Positions 29,861 to 40,221 of a stretch of 64,000 nucleotides of DNA are shown here, one piece after another. Position numbers and translations under genes: made by a program. Below the pieces are notes generated by a model. It saw only the letters and a program-made list of their open reading frames with translations, was not told the origin of the DNA and searched no databases. The DNA is from Amphiura filiformis (Eukaryota > Echinodermata > Ophiuroidea > Amphilepidida > Amphiuridae): contig NW_027305505.1 in NCBI RefSeq assembly GCF_039555335.1, forward strand, positions 332,501 through 396,500, in the 5' to 3' direction. Position 1 is the stretch's first letter, and every line of letters begins with the position of its first letter.

Positions 29861-30194
29861 ATAAAATGAAAGTTATGAAAAATACAGAGAAGTGAAAACT
29901 CAAATAAAAACTGCTTTAAATAAAGCTTCATTGAAGACACTGTGTTTTCTCTTTGTTGCGCTTGTTCGAATCGTTTTGCGCCTTGTATTGGCAAGTTCGT
30001 CACTTTTAAAACTGGACCTTCGTCTATTCAATTGCTTGTAGCCTTACTTCTTGAGGTCACATTGGATTCAATGTGGTGTCATAATACTTTGGATTAGATA
30101 GTGCATCTATTAAAATAATAACTTTATTCCGACATGGTTCAGTTTTGGACTTGTGATTATTTTTCGAAGTGTAAGGATACTTTCTTTGGCGCAG

Positions 30195-30555
30195 TATATA
30201 TAAATGTTATGTTCATTAATAAATGATCACATCAAAACATATGGTGAAAATATTCATCACGCCCTCTACGGCGGTCCCTGCTTCCAACAAATAGAAACAG
30301 TCTGTGGTGATGAGTTGCCAGTCTGATAGTGTAGTGATGAAACGTCAGTAAAATGTTCAAAGATTCATGAAGCAACTTCTAAGAAAATTTTATATTTCAC
30401 TTTGGTCATTTAAAGATCCTATACTTATTATCACTCAACATTACTATTAGGATTAGAAAAAAAAAATGATGGGCGGTAAATACCAGGTCGGTAAACATGA
30501 TAAATACTGGTATGTACCCATTTTGACTCAGGGGATTTTGACTGAAGTGAAAGAT
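30195..30555. other. Spacer, nothing recognised
   Basis: Between the TIR element and the telomere-like foldback. No frame or repeat seen. Confidence 0.5.
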
Positions 30556-31047
30556 CACCCAGTATACACATATGTACACGTAACACATTGTGTCCATACG
30601 TGTCATATGGGCACGGTGAATGCCGTTCTGGGATGGATTTTATGTATTACAGTGATAGCGCCCTCTGTTGGATAAAAATCACTTTAATACGTATTATTTT
30701 TATTAATTAAAAATCGAAGTGAGGTATGGGGCTGGCTAGGGGTGGCTACGGGACGTTAAAAAGAACCACTAACCACGAAATGTGGATATCCATCTAGTTT
30801 CCCCGCAGGGCTACAAAGAAGTGCTAACGGCGAAATATTGATATCCAACAAGCTTAAACTATAAATTAGCCCCCGAAAGAGGGCAGGGCTTGAAGAATGA
30901 GGGACATTATGGGGTAAAAAGTAAAAGAAATGAGGGATATGGTTAGGGTTAGGGTTAGGGTTTAGGGTTATGGTTAGGGATTAGGGTTAGGGTTAGGGTT
31001 AGGGTTAGGGTTAGGGTTAGGGTTAGGGTTAGGGTTAGGGTTCAGGG

Positions 31048-31080
<33 letters not shown>

Positions 31081-31312
31081 TAGGGTTAGGGTTTAGTGTT
31101 AGGGGTTTAGGGTTAGGGTTAGGGTTAAGGTAAGGGTTATTAATTAATTATGTTACAAATTTAAAATACGTACTACGTATTTTAACAACGGGGTACAACG
31201 TGCCCTTACGTATGCTGTAATACAGTATATCCATCCCAGCACGGCATTTACCGTGCCCATACGACCCGTATGGACACAATGTGTTACGTGTGCATATGTG
31301 TGTATCGGGTGG
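30556..31312. repeat. Foldback with telomere-like array at its centre
   Basis: Arms of about 97 bp (30,556-30,652 and 31,216-31,312) are reverse complements with few differences and contain 'ACACATATGTACACGTAACA' and 'GGGCACGGTGAATGCCGTTC'. Between them lie about 280 bp of unique sequence and the TTAGGG array. Confidence 0.85.
30940..31138 (+). repeat. Interstitial telomere-like (TTAGGG)n array
   Basis: About 30 units of GGTTAG/TTAGGG with occasional TTTAGGG and TTATGG variants. TTAGGG is the usual metazoan telomere unit. The array is internal, not a chromosome end. Confidence 0.95.
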
Positions 31313-31384
31313 AAAGATTGGGAAATACTCTCGGGAAATGCTAGGAAATGCAAATACAACTACATTTCAAACGATTAATAATTT

Positions 31385-31870
31385 ACTTAGATAACATAGT
31401 TCATCTTCACCTCTTTTAAATTCATTACACTGGCTTCCAATAGGCAAGAGAATTTGCTTCAAAGTGCTACTTTACATTTACAAGACATTGAACGATCTGG
31501 CACCACCCTACCTCTCTGATTGTCTGACCATCCGTGTTCCAACTAGGGAAGGTCTTCGTTCTAATCAAGATCTTACGCGCCTTATAATTCCTAAGACAAA
31601 CAGACTGATATGCGATGGATCGTTCAGTGTCTTTGGACCCAGAATCTGGAACAATCTTCCTTCATCCATTAGGTCATCTCCCACAGTTACTACTTTCAAA
31701 CGTAGCCTGAAAACCCATCTTTTTAACCATTGCTAATTTTATGTTGTTTATTTTGCATATTTTTGTTTACTTGTAGTCTTTAGTAGTAGGGGAAGTTTTT
31801 CTGTAAAGTGCAATGATCATTTCTTTGAAATTGCGCTATATAAATGCCGTTGTATGTATGTATGTATGTA
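31385..31870 (+). pseudogene. L2/CR1-type LINE 3' end
   Basis: 'LNSLHWLPIGKRICFKVLLY' followed by 'LNDLAPPYLSDCL', 'FSVFGPRIWNNLPSSIRSSP' and 'FKRSLKTHLF' is the conserved C-terminus of this LINE group. A 3' UTR ends 'GCTATATAAATGCCGTTGTA' and a (TGTA)n tail (31,848-31,869). The ORF is intact from 31,464 to 31,736 but is only the 3' end of the LINE. Confidence 0.9.
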
Positions 31871-32998
31871 AAACAAATAAAGCAATAAAATCATCCTTGG
31901 AAGAAAGGAATTGTTTATATTTTTATTTAGGAATGTGAAATAATGTTTTGATCATATACTGTGTAACTTCTTTTCACAGACACATCACTCACAGAGTAGA
32001 GATATATACATTTAATTAGCTGGGTGGCACTTTCTGGAATAATGAAAATAATTGCTAAATAACAAACGCTATTTTTTTGTCACAATGTTTTTGGCTTACT
32101 GAGTGGTACTAAATCTCTATATATACTAATAATATAAATAATGATCGAAGTGCTTCTGTGTTTCCACATCGACGCATCGATCCGATATTTCGGATATAGA
32201 TTTGTACCGGGCGCCGGCGTGGTTTTAATGGGCAAAGGTCAAATGTAAACATTTTAAACTTTGCCCAATAGGGCTCAAACTTGGTGGGTGGTATCTTTGA
32301 TATAAGATGAACATGTAAAACATAAAAATCGAGGTCATCCGAGGTCCAAGGTCATCACTGGGTCACATTTTAAGGCATATTGACGGGGTGGTGTTTTAAT
32401 GGTCATCTGAAGTCAAAGGTCAACATTGTAAACTTCGCCCGATTGGGCTTAAACTTGGTGAAAGTAATTGTCTATATCAAACAGAGGTCACTCGATATCA
32501 AGAGCCATAATAGGGTCAAACTTTTAAGTATACCCGATTGGGCTTAAACGTGGTAAAAAGAATATTCGATATAACGGGAACATGTCAAGAAGTCAAGAAG
32601 GTCATTAGGCGTCAAACGAAGTAAAATTCTTCATGCCTGAAACTTAAAAAATGCAGTTTTATTCTACTGTAATTTTATTTGCTGATATCAACAGAAAAAT
32701 CATCGATCCGCTTGTTGAGTGATAATAACTAAACTGACATGTTTTCCATGAAATAATAATGTGAATCTGACGACCTTTAACTTGTTTTCGTTGTTGAAAG
32801 GGATTTAATCATGTCTCACCTATGTTTACCACCGTTTAACAACTCGCGCCCGTCGCGTCTGCTTAGCGCTTCCGTTATCTTGTGTTCGCGTATACGCTGC
32901 TACAAAATTAACACTGGTTGGCTCCTGTACAAAGGTAAAGGAAGAGATGCTGTATATTACATTAAAGGTGGATTCCGGACTAATGTTTTGATATTTAC
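31871..32998. other. Intergenic/intronic DNA with GGTCA-rich repeats
   Basis: 32,210-32,600 holds two or three degenerate units with 'AAACTTTGCCC.AT.GGGCT.AAACTTGGTG' and 'AGGTCATC.GAGGTC'. The rest is featureless. It is downstream of the last TRPM exon seen, probably intron. Confidence 0.5.
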
Positions 32999-33177
32999 CT
33001 TATTGTAGAGGTAAGAGAGCTTCTTATTGGTAAGGAATTTCTTAAGATCCAGTCCACCTTCAAGAAAGTATCGTACGCACACCACATAATTCTTTACTAG
33101 GGCATCTGTCATTAGAGCATCTCTTTTGTCACCTTTGAGGAAGTTACTCAATTGGTCACATTTCCCGCCACTGCTAC
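32999..33177 (-). CDS. TRPM-like channel, fourth visible exon
   Basis: 179 bp, acceptor after 'GCTTACACAG' and donor GTAAAT. It begins in phase 1, completing the glycine codon left open by the 36,978-37,174 exon, and ends in phase 0. The encoded peptide 'ALVKNYVVCVRYFLEGGLDL' followed by 'KKFLTNKKLSYLYN' fits the TRPM family pattern '.AL..dr.dFV..FLe.GvdlkkFLT...L..LYN' in the region after the SLOG-like domain. The next downstream exon was not found in the window. Confidence 0.85.
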
Positions 33178-34794
33178 CTGTGTAAGCAACCAATGCATAC
33201 TTATCATCTCATTTGACATGAGGGCAGATGAAATGGTAATGGCTTGACGCTCAGTCATATCTTAAAATGGAATAACGTCAGTACTTGTCAAGTAAATACT
33301 CTTTAGTCTCTTTTTTTTCAGACTTCAAGAGTAGATTGTAGACATGCCTTACAAATATGAGATGTCTCAAATGAAAATTCACTTGGTTGTGTGCACAATT
33401 ATTGAAATATTGTCCACATTTAATCATTTCAGAGACCAAAATTTTTCTGTTTGCTAGCTCGCTTTCATTCGATTTTGGCTAAAAACCGTCGATGGAAAAG
33501 ATATCCCAGAAACTTGAAATAATTATGTTGTTCAGCTCACGTGATGATTTAAAACTTCGGGGTACGTGTTATACCCGAAATCGGTCGCGGGAATGTACCT
33601 ATAGTATACTTTTTTAATCTCGCAGCTCCGAAAGACCCCATATATTTGACCAAAATACACCTCTGAAAGACCCTTGATTTTGATGTCTGTTTTTTAAGGC
33701 GATTTTCAATCAGAAAGCCAAAAAAAAAACCCTTGATTTTGAAACGCCGTGTTTTTTTTTTCAAATTGTGTGTGTCATCTATAAACAATGTTGTACAACA
33801 TTTGATCCGCTACCAATCGTTTCAATCATCCTCCTTTTAAAGCTCACAGACCAACCAAGTTAAAGCTTGTCAAAGTCGCAAATCTTACACTACATGACTA
33901 AATTTCACGTCTAAAAATAACACAAGGATTTGAAGAAAAAGATACAGTATCAACCATCATTGTTTGTTTTTTCAGACATTTATTGAAAAAAGGAATATTA
34001 TCGCTTTTTATTTGGCCGAGAAAACTAATTCTAAAGTGAAAAGGTGTAACTATAAATTTTGCTCATTTCAACAGCGAATTCACTCGGTTCCATGTGCCTA
34101 ATTAAGGATATAACGAGTGACTAGCGTTCATAATAATAAATGATCTATACCGAAAAAAGGTTAGTTAGGGATGAATAGCATTGCTATTGGTATATTATTG
34201 TAAATTATAAGTTTTGACAAAACAAGTTATTCAAAAAAGTTATGCGGGTATTGTTATTGTATCATGTTTTTATTGTATCCTGTTATTATATATCATGTTA
34301 TGAAGATAATTATTGAGCTGTGCGAGTTTCATCATTTAAAATTCCGACAGAGATTCATTTGTCAAGAAAGTAAACTTCTCAAAAAAGTTTGGAAATTTTA
34401 AATAACGGCTGTATATCAGAATTTTTTGAAATATATCTCCATATTGTTTCATATCAGTAAACATATTGTTGTCTCCTGTCTCATTTGTGACGATAACCTA
34501 TTCCACGTCTGAGTAACTTTCTTTGAAAGACAGAGATGTCTAAAAAATGTACCAAACTGACCATTATATACGTTCATCTCATTAATTTGAATGAATGAAA
34601 TAGTGGGTTAATCAGCCGGTTAATGCATGAATAAAAGAATGAATGAAAAGTTGTTTGCAGGATGTCATTTTGAATGAACAATGCTAGGATGGGAGCAACA
34701 GATCTACAGGTGAATCAAATGGATCAACGCAAGTCAATGTCTCTTGCTGGTCACTTCTTCATAATGGTCATTTACAGGAAAGTTATAATTAACC
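33178..34794. other. TRPM intron, nothing recognised
   Basis: AT-rich sequence with no gene-like frame or clear repeat, up to the Tc1 relic. Confidence 0.5.
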
Positions 34795-35760
34795 ATTGTC
34801 CGATTATCAGATCTGGATAAGGCTCGAGCTATTGGTCAGCTTGAAGGCTAGCATACCTCCAGTGAATCAAGCTGCGGCAACTTTTGGAGTTTCCCGCGGA
34901 GATGTCAATGCCAAGTAGTCAATGAAAATCTAAATGCAATCAAATATCGAGATGACATCCTTCAGCCAGTCGCAGTCCCATTTCTTTAACGAGACTTCTC
35001 TCCAGGGTCGCTAGTCCGAAGGTTCTTTAGTCCAAAGGGTCGCTAGTCCGAAAACCAAATTTAGTTCTCTATTCCGAATATAGAATAAAGGTTAGAGTAA
35101 GGGTTATGGTTATGGTTATGGTTATGGTTATGGTTATGGTTATGGTTATGGTTAGAGTTAGGGTTCAGTTTTAGGGTTAGTGTTAGGGTTTAGAGTTAGG
35201 TTTAGGGTTAGGGTTAGGGTTAGCGATCCGTATTCTATATTCGGACTAGAGAACCTTATTTATTATTCGGACTAGCGAACCCTCGGACTAGATCACCCGA
35301 TATTCGGACTAGCAAACTTTTTTTTTTTCAGAATTCGGACTAGCAAATGGTAAATTACATGTTCGGACTAGAGAACCTTTGGAATAAGGAACCTTTGGAC
35401 TAGGGAGTTTTAGGACTAGAGAGTCGCTGCCTTCTGGAAAACCTTGGACCGAACGCTGCTCTACAGAATGATAACACTCGACCCCTCCGGATAAGAGTTG
35501 TTAATGACTTCCTGCACAAGAAGGAATTCAACGAATAGAGTGTGCAGCCAATAACCCGATCTTAAATCCTATAGAACATCTCTGGGACCAACTTAGTCGG
35601 CCTGTGTGAACTAGAGTGACAGTTCAAACCACCTTGTCTGGTTTAAGACAGATCTTGCTTGAAGAGTGGAATGACATCCCTCAGGAGCGTGTGGTTAATA
35701 AGACGCATGAGAAGGAGATACAATGCTGTTGTGAACGCATGTGGGCTCTCTACTCGTTAC
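34795..35760 (+). pseudogene. Tc1-like transposase relic, split
   Basis: N-terminal paired-type HTH remains 'LDKARAIGQLEG' (about 34,815-34,850). The mid-region 'RDDILQPVAVPF' follows (about 34,950-34,985). After an inserted foldback, the catalytic end 'RVVNDFLHKKEF' (about 35,488-35,525), 'NPIEHLWDQL'-like codons (about 35,565-35,595) and 'EEWNDIPQERVVN' (about 35,660-35,700) match Tc1 DD34E transposases. Frameshifts throughout. It lies within a TRPM intron, antisense to the gene. Confidence 0.85.
34995..35425. repeat. Second foldback with telomere-like core
   Basis: Left arm 35,008-35,090 and right arm 35,225-35,420 share 'GGTTCTCTAGTCCGAATATA'-type sequence in inverse order (TCGGACTAGAGAACC repeated several times). 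The core 35,091-35,222 is (GGTTAT)n passing into (TTAGGG)n. It interrupts the Tc1 relic between its middle and catalytic end. Confidence 0.8.
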
Positions 35761-35924
35761 TGAATTTAGGCAAGTGGCGATTGTTTTAATGAAAGAGTGG
35801 GATATTCCTTACTCATATACTGGTGTAAATGGTGCAGACAATGTCAGATTTGGCACATTTTGTTTGAGACCTCCTTGTCTTTCAAAGACAGTTACTCAAC
35901 CGAACCGTGTATCTAAAATTAACC

Positions 35925-36170
35925 TGGAAAGATGTAGTAAGTATACTTTACGTCCAATATAGTGTATACGTGACCAAATAAAATGAAAACACGTGCGTTG
36001 CATTAGTTCCATAATTTGCTGTGCATGTCACGTCACCATGAATAATCATCTATGCATCCATGTCATGTGTGTAAGCTTAAGTCAAGACGTTTCATTTTAT
36101 GTTTTGACGTTGTGGTCTAGCTTTTGAAATACACTATAGTGAACGTAAAGTATATTTACTACATCTTTTT
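35925..36170. repeat. Small inverted-repeat element
   Basis: GATGTAGTAAGTATACTTTA with following bases (35,928-35,966) pairs with 36,127-36,166 with few differences, enclosing about 160 bp. MITE-like; no transposase. Confidence 0.6.
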
Positions 36171-36599
36171 TTCAGGTTATTTTAGATACATACCTGCAAA
36201 AACTGGGATACGATGTGTCACCTTGCAACGCGTGAACCTCAGGATTGACCTCATTGGCCGATGTTTACCCGCTTTCCGCGTAATATCAGCCCAAGTTCCG
36301 TGTATTAATCGACGAAGCCGAACAAATAATACATTTCGATGGGTAATACTTAGGCAAAGGTTTTACCACATGAATTTTTTACAGTTTACTAAATTTGGGG
36401 TAAAAACGTGCACAGTTTCTTACTCCATTAAGTATACACCTTTTTGCTATGTACATCAGGGTAAATTAAATTTGCAGCAAGGTTTGCTTGGCAAAGTTAT
36501 ATCCTCTGTAACAATGATATAGTTGGGTAAAAAATGTGGTAAATATCACATAAAAAGTACGTTTTTTTTCAACCGAAATATCTTAATTCATATTGAAAA

Positions 36600-37945
36600 T
36601 TATTACCTAATACCATATCAAGAATTTTAGCGTTTTAATCTCCACATCTGTGCTAAACGTGGTGTATTTCCAATAGAAGAATGTATAATATCTCCAACGC
36701 TTTACACAGTACGGCTGGAATATGGTAATACATAATCAGTATACGATGAGACTTTTGTGCTACAAATTACACACATCCGGTTTTCGTCCCTTGTATCCAT
36801 AATAGCAATGTCATGCCAAAACGAATCAAGCTATTTCATTGAACGTAACTGAATAAATAGTTAATATGTTTGCCATAGATACACTGTTGATTATATATTT
36901 TTAACATTTGTTTTAAACATATAGATCATTCTTGGAAACTCTGTATATATACAAGACGCTATATTTTAAGGACAAACCTTCAATAAGTGCATTGGTAATG
37001 AAACTAGATATATCAAGCTCGGTCTCTTTTTTCGTATAAACGTTGAGTAGGTGAGGTTTTCGTAGGCACTCTTCTATTTCTCTGCACACTTGTTTAACGT
37101 CACATTCCTTCTTCAACTTTTTCAACATTTCGCAAATTTTTCGTTGTGTTTTGTTGTCCACCTTAAGAGTTGTGCTGCAGAGAATTGAAGAAAAAAGCAT
37201 GCACTTTAGTGTTACTCTCCGGAAAGCAGCGTAGTTAATCTTTATTATTTATTCCAGGAAACCTGTATGCACCTAAATGTATGTGGTGTGGATTATGTTG
37301 TGATATAATAAGGGAAACGCTCAAACAAACATCTTCATTCGATACAGTGCATCCCTCAAAATTGAGTATTTCATGCAAAGGTTTGTTCACAATGACATTT
37401 AAGGGTACTCCCTGGAACATGCTGAGAATCCCCAGATCAATCAGTGCATGATATAATGGAAATACACAGGTATGACTGAGGTTGCTAATATTAGAAAGGT
37501 AATGAACCCCTTGGCGTTTAATATAAAAGTTGTAGAAATGTAATTCCAGCTATATAGGTGCTCTCAAAGAAGAGCACTTGAATGCGGAAAATAGAAAATT
37601 GTATCGCACCAGGCTCCCACTGAAATTCTGGGTTTGATGTTACAAAATGTGCTAAGAGTGTGGCAGAATTGCAAGAAGTAAATTGAAGAAAAAAATCACT
37701 TAATTCTAAATCAAGAATTATTCAGCGGTTTTAGCTCTACATATGTGCCAAAGTTGTAGTATTTCATAAGAATGAACGATTTCTTCAATATATTACACAG
37801 TACGGCTTGAAGATGGCAATAAAGCATCCATGTGTTATGAGGCCCTATACATTATACACATCCAGGTTTCGTCCATTTTCAATAATGACAAGGTCACACC
37901 AATACGAATCAAGCAATTTTAATGAAGGTAAATGAATAAGTAGGT
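36600..37945 (+). repeat. Pair of ~255-bp direct repeats
   Basis: 36,600-36,860 and 37,690-37,945 are diverged copies sharing 'TCAAGAATT', 'ACACAGTACGGCT.GAA', 'TACACACATCC.GGTTTCGTCC' and 'CGAATCAAGC'. They lie in the introns just downstream of the two adjacent TRPM exons. Confidence 0.75.
36978..37174 (-). CDS. TRPM-like channel, third visible exon
   Basis: 197 bp. Acceptor 'TTCTCTGCAG', donor GTTTGT. It starts with the last base of a codon opened by the preceding exon and ends with one base of the next codon. Peptide: 'KTQRKICEMLKKLKKECDVK' then 'EIEECLRKPHLLNVYTKKE' and 'DISSFITNALIEG'. This corresponds to the TRPM segment after the SLOG-like fold, whose pattern is '..C....LItIf........DiD.AIl.ALl.g'. 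Confidence 0.8.
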
Positions 37946-37953
37946 GTCATGAC

Positions 37954-38056
<103 letters not shown>

Positions 38057-38259
38057 GGGGGATTGAGAAGTTGATCGAGAAATATTCCTTTTAAATCAAG
38101 ATCGAGAAGTTTTTGGGTCTGGATCAATTTAAATATTTAGCGAGATACCAGACTGATATCTGTGTACCAATAGAGGAGTGAACAAGTTATGATTGAGTCA
38201 AACAAACAATTTTTATGCCTACGAACTATTGTTTTTGTCGTCAGAAAATGTGGACTTAC

Positions 38260-38455
38260 TTTCTGCCTAGATCACGATCATTCTGCTTGACATCTGATGT
38301 AACCGATCGGGCATTCCCACGAGCAAACGCCAGCACATCTGCGGCGCCACCAGAACCATCGATTACGACGATTGGTATGTCATTTTCCACAGCTGCGTGG
38401 GCTTTGCTGATGGTGTTGATATCACCCTTAATAACAACATGCAGCATAAGTACAT
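38260..38455 (-). CDS. TRPM-like channel, second visible exon (SLOG-like domain)
   Basis: 196 bp. Polypyrimidine acceptor TTTTTCTTTTAG and strong donor GTAAGT. Phase fits the previous exon (one base carried over, giving an aspartate) and the next. The peptide 'VLMLHVVIKGDINTISKAH' followed by 'IPIVVIDGSGGAADVLAFA' is the ligand-sensing SLOG-like (LSDAT) region of TRPM channels, where the usual motif is 'dGSGRaADiLAya'. Here the arginine position is glycine. A plus-strand frame over the same bases is a shadow. Confidence 0.88.
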
Positions 38456-38859
38456 CTAAAAGAAAAACACAAGATGTAGCCAAACCTTAATTAAAAATAT
38501 AAAAATGGATAAATAAATAATTCAAACAATCATATTGTTGAAATTAACTTCAACATAAGATTCTTTCCGCAAACGATATCCTTCTTTCAGTACTAGAAAC
38601 AATAAACTAGTAAAGTCGTATTGATTATTTCTTTAACATAACTATCGAGTCTATCATTCGTTTTCCTTTCTGTGAACATTTCCATCGGATTCGCTTTCAA
38701 CGTGTTTTTTTATACCATACGCTAACCAATCCAAAGTTTTGTCATAGCTTTATCGTTAACGAAGAAAAATTGAAGACATTCAGGCATATTTTAAGCCAAA
38801 TGTAAGCTGCATAATGTCGGGCACCCATGGCTGTGGCTGTAAAAAATGTCGGTTGAATA

Positions 38860-39255
38860 AAAAAAAAAGAGAAAAAAAAAAACGCAGTGTGAATAGTGCG
38901 CCGATCACAGGCACAACGCCTAGACGTTGATCCACAAGCCTCAGCACACTTTACAGGTTGTCGCTGACCACTATGGCCCATATCATTCCATAAACCATTT
39001 AACAACAATTCAGGGACTTTTGCTGCTAAAAGAGCGCACACCCTAGACATTCCACAAATAACCTTCACAACCAGGATCAGCTCCCCGAGTTTCGTACGGG
39101 TTATAACAAGACAATTAGCAGTAAGTTTCTTGTCCAGGTAAATTTCAAGCTAACTCAATTTTTCTACGAGAGCGTACTTGACGCCGCCATGGTTCGAACC
39201 CGCAACCTCTCGCACCATAGTCGAACGCCTTATCGATTGAGCTAACTTTAATAGC
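38860..39255 (-). repeat. tRNA-derived SINE
   Basis: On the minus strand a tRNA-like head (39,255 down to about 39,170) has an A box (TAGCTCAATCGATAAGG) and B box (GGGTTCGAACC). A body of about 300 bp leads to the tail 'GCTTGTGGATCAACGTCTAG', 'GCGTTGTGCCTGTGATCGGC', ending in T-rich sequence (38,858-38,885). I recall this 3' end from echinoderm-type SINEs. It lies in a TRPM intron in the same orientation as the gene. Confidence 0.75.
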
Positions 39256-40200
39256 ACGTACAACGCATACACAAAAATGTTTTAAAGGGTTTGAACGTGT
39301 TTTGGATTGGTCAAAACGTTGTAATAACATTTACATTTTGGGTTCTTAAGGTCATGAAAACGTTTTTTAAAATGTTTAATTTGAAAAAAACCCTACAACA
39401 ACATTTAAAAAATGTTGTCTAAAAAGTATTGTACAATATTTGAAAACGCTTTGTGTTTGCTGGGTAGTAAATTACATATTACTGCTGCCAAAAATTTATT
39501 AGGTATGCAATAACCTTTTATTTCATGCATATATATTTGAATCCGGTAATGGAAAAAATGAATAAACGAAAGTATCCTTAAAGAGTTCAGAAATTTTTAA
39601 AACAATCAAAACCTTAAAAATACGCACAGAACGAACGTATTTAAAAAAATAACATCTTAACCCCCCTACTTTAAATATAATCATCCCCAATACATTGGCA
39701 TATAACACACCACATTCCTGCTTACATTATACCAAACAATAACACTTTCCAGCATCCGGTAAAGGCAGTGGCGTACCCATGCCGCTTCTATTCGGGGTGG
39801 AGCAAAGGTGCATTTTGCCGCCCTTCAACAGCACGATAAAGTTCAACCAAGATACACACATTTCAAATTCCCAAGGCATCAACTTACCACTTCATCAATA
39901 ACGCTTTTGACCTGTAATTTGAGTCACTAAATGGCTCAACCGATGCTGCAGTATTATTAATGATATAAGACATGTAAACATCTACCAAAAATTACTCAAA
40001 ATATATACATCAAAATTGACAACGGAAATGGCAATAGGAAACCCAGTTTTGTTTTGCAAATTTTGATGCCTCATTTGTCTTAATAGCCTAATAACCCAAA
40101 GTTTGTTGCCATGGTGACCCTTTGAATGAAAGGAAAGCCTATTCACAAGTTGCACCTAAATCCATTGCAAACGATGCTTTTGGTGCTAGAGTGCTTACCG
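39256..40200. other. TRPM intron, nothing recognised
   Basis: AT-rich with A-runs; no frame or repeat that I can name. Confidence 0.5.
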
Positions 40201-40221
40201 CGGATCATCCTTCTTGTAAGT

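Larger units (their letters stand above)
24252..30194. mobile_element. 5.9 kb TIR element with TA target site
   Basis: About 230-bp imperfect terminal inverted repeats: CTGCGCCAAAAAGTATCCTT at the left, and CTGCGCCAAAGAAAGTATCC read inward from the right. TA flanks both sides. The matching continues through 'CATTGAATCCAATGTGAC' and 'TAGACGAAGGTC.AGTTTTAA' on both arms. No transposase was found. The interior holds a SINE fragment, GGGTAC satellites and two nested palindromes. Probably a non-autonomous Tc1/mariner-type carrier that accumulated satellites. Confidence 0.75.

Noticed and set aside
37235-37420. Minus-strand frame between two TRPM exons
   Set aside because: It does not match TRPM sequence and would break the phase match between the flanking exons.
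39170-39255. Possible tRNA gene (minus strand)
   Set aside because: A and B boxes are present but the cloverleaf is poor and it continues into a SINE body.
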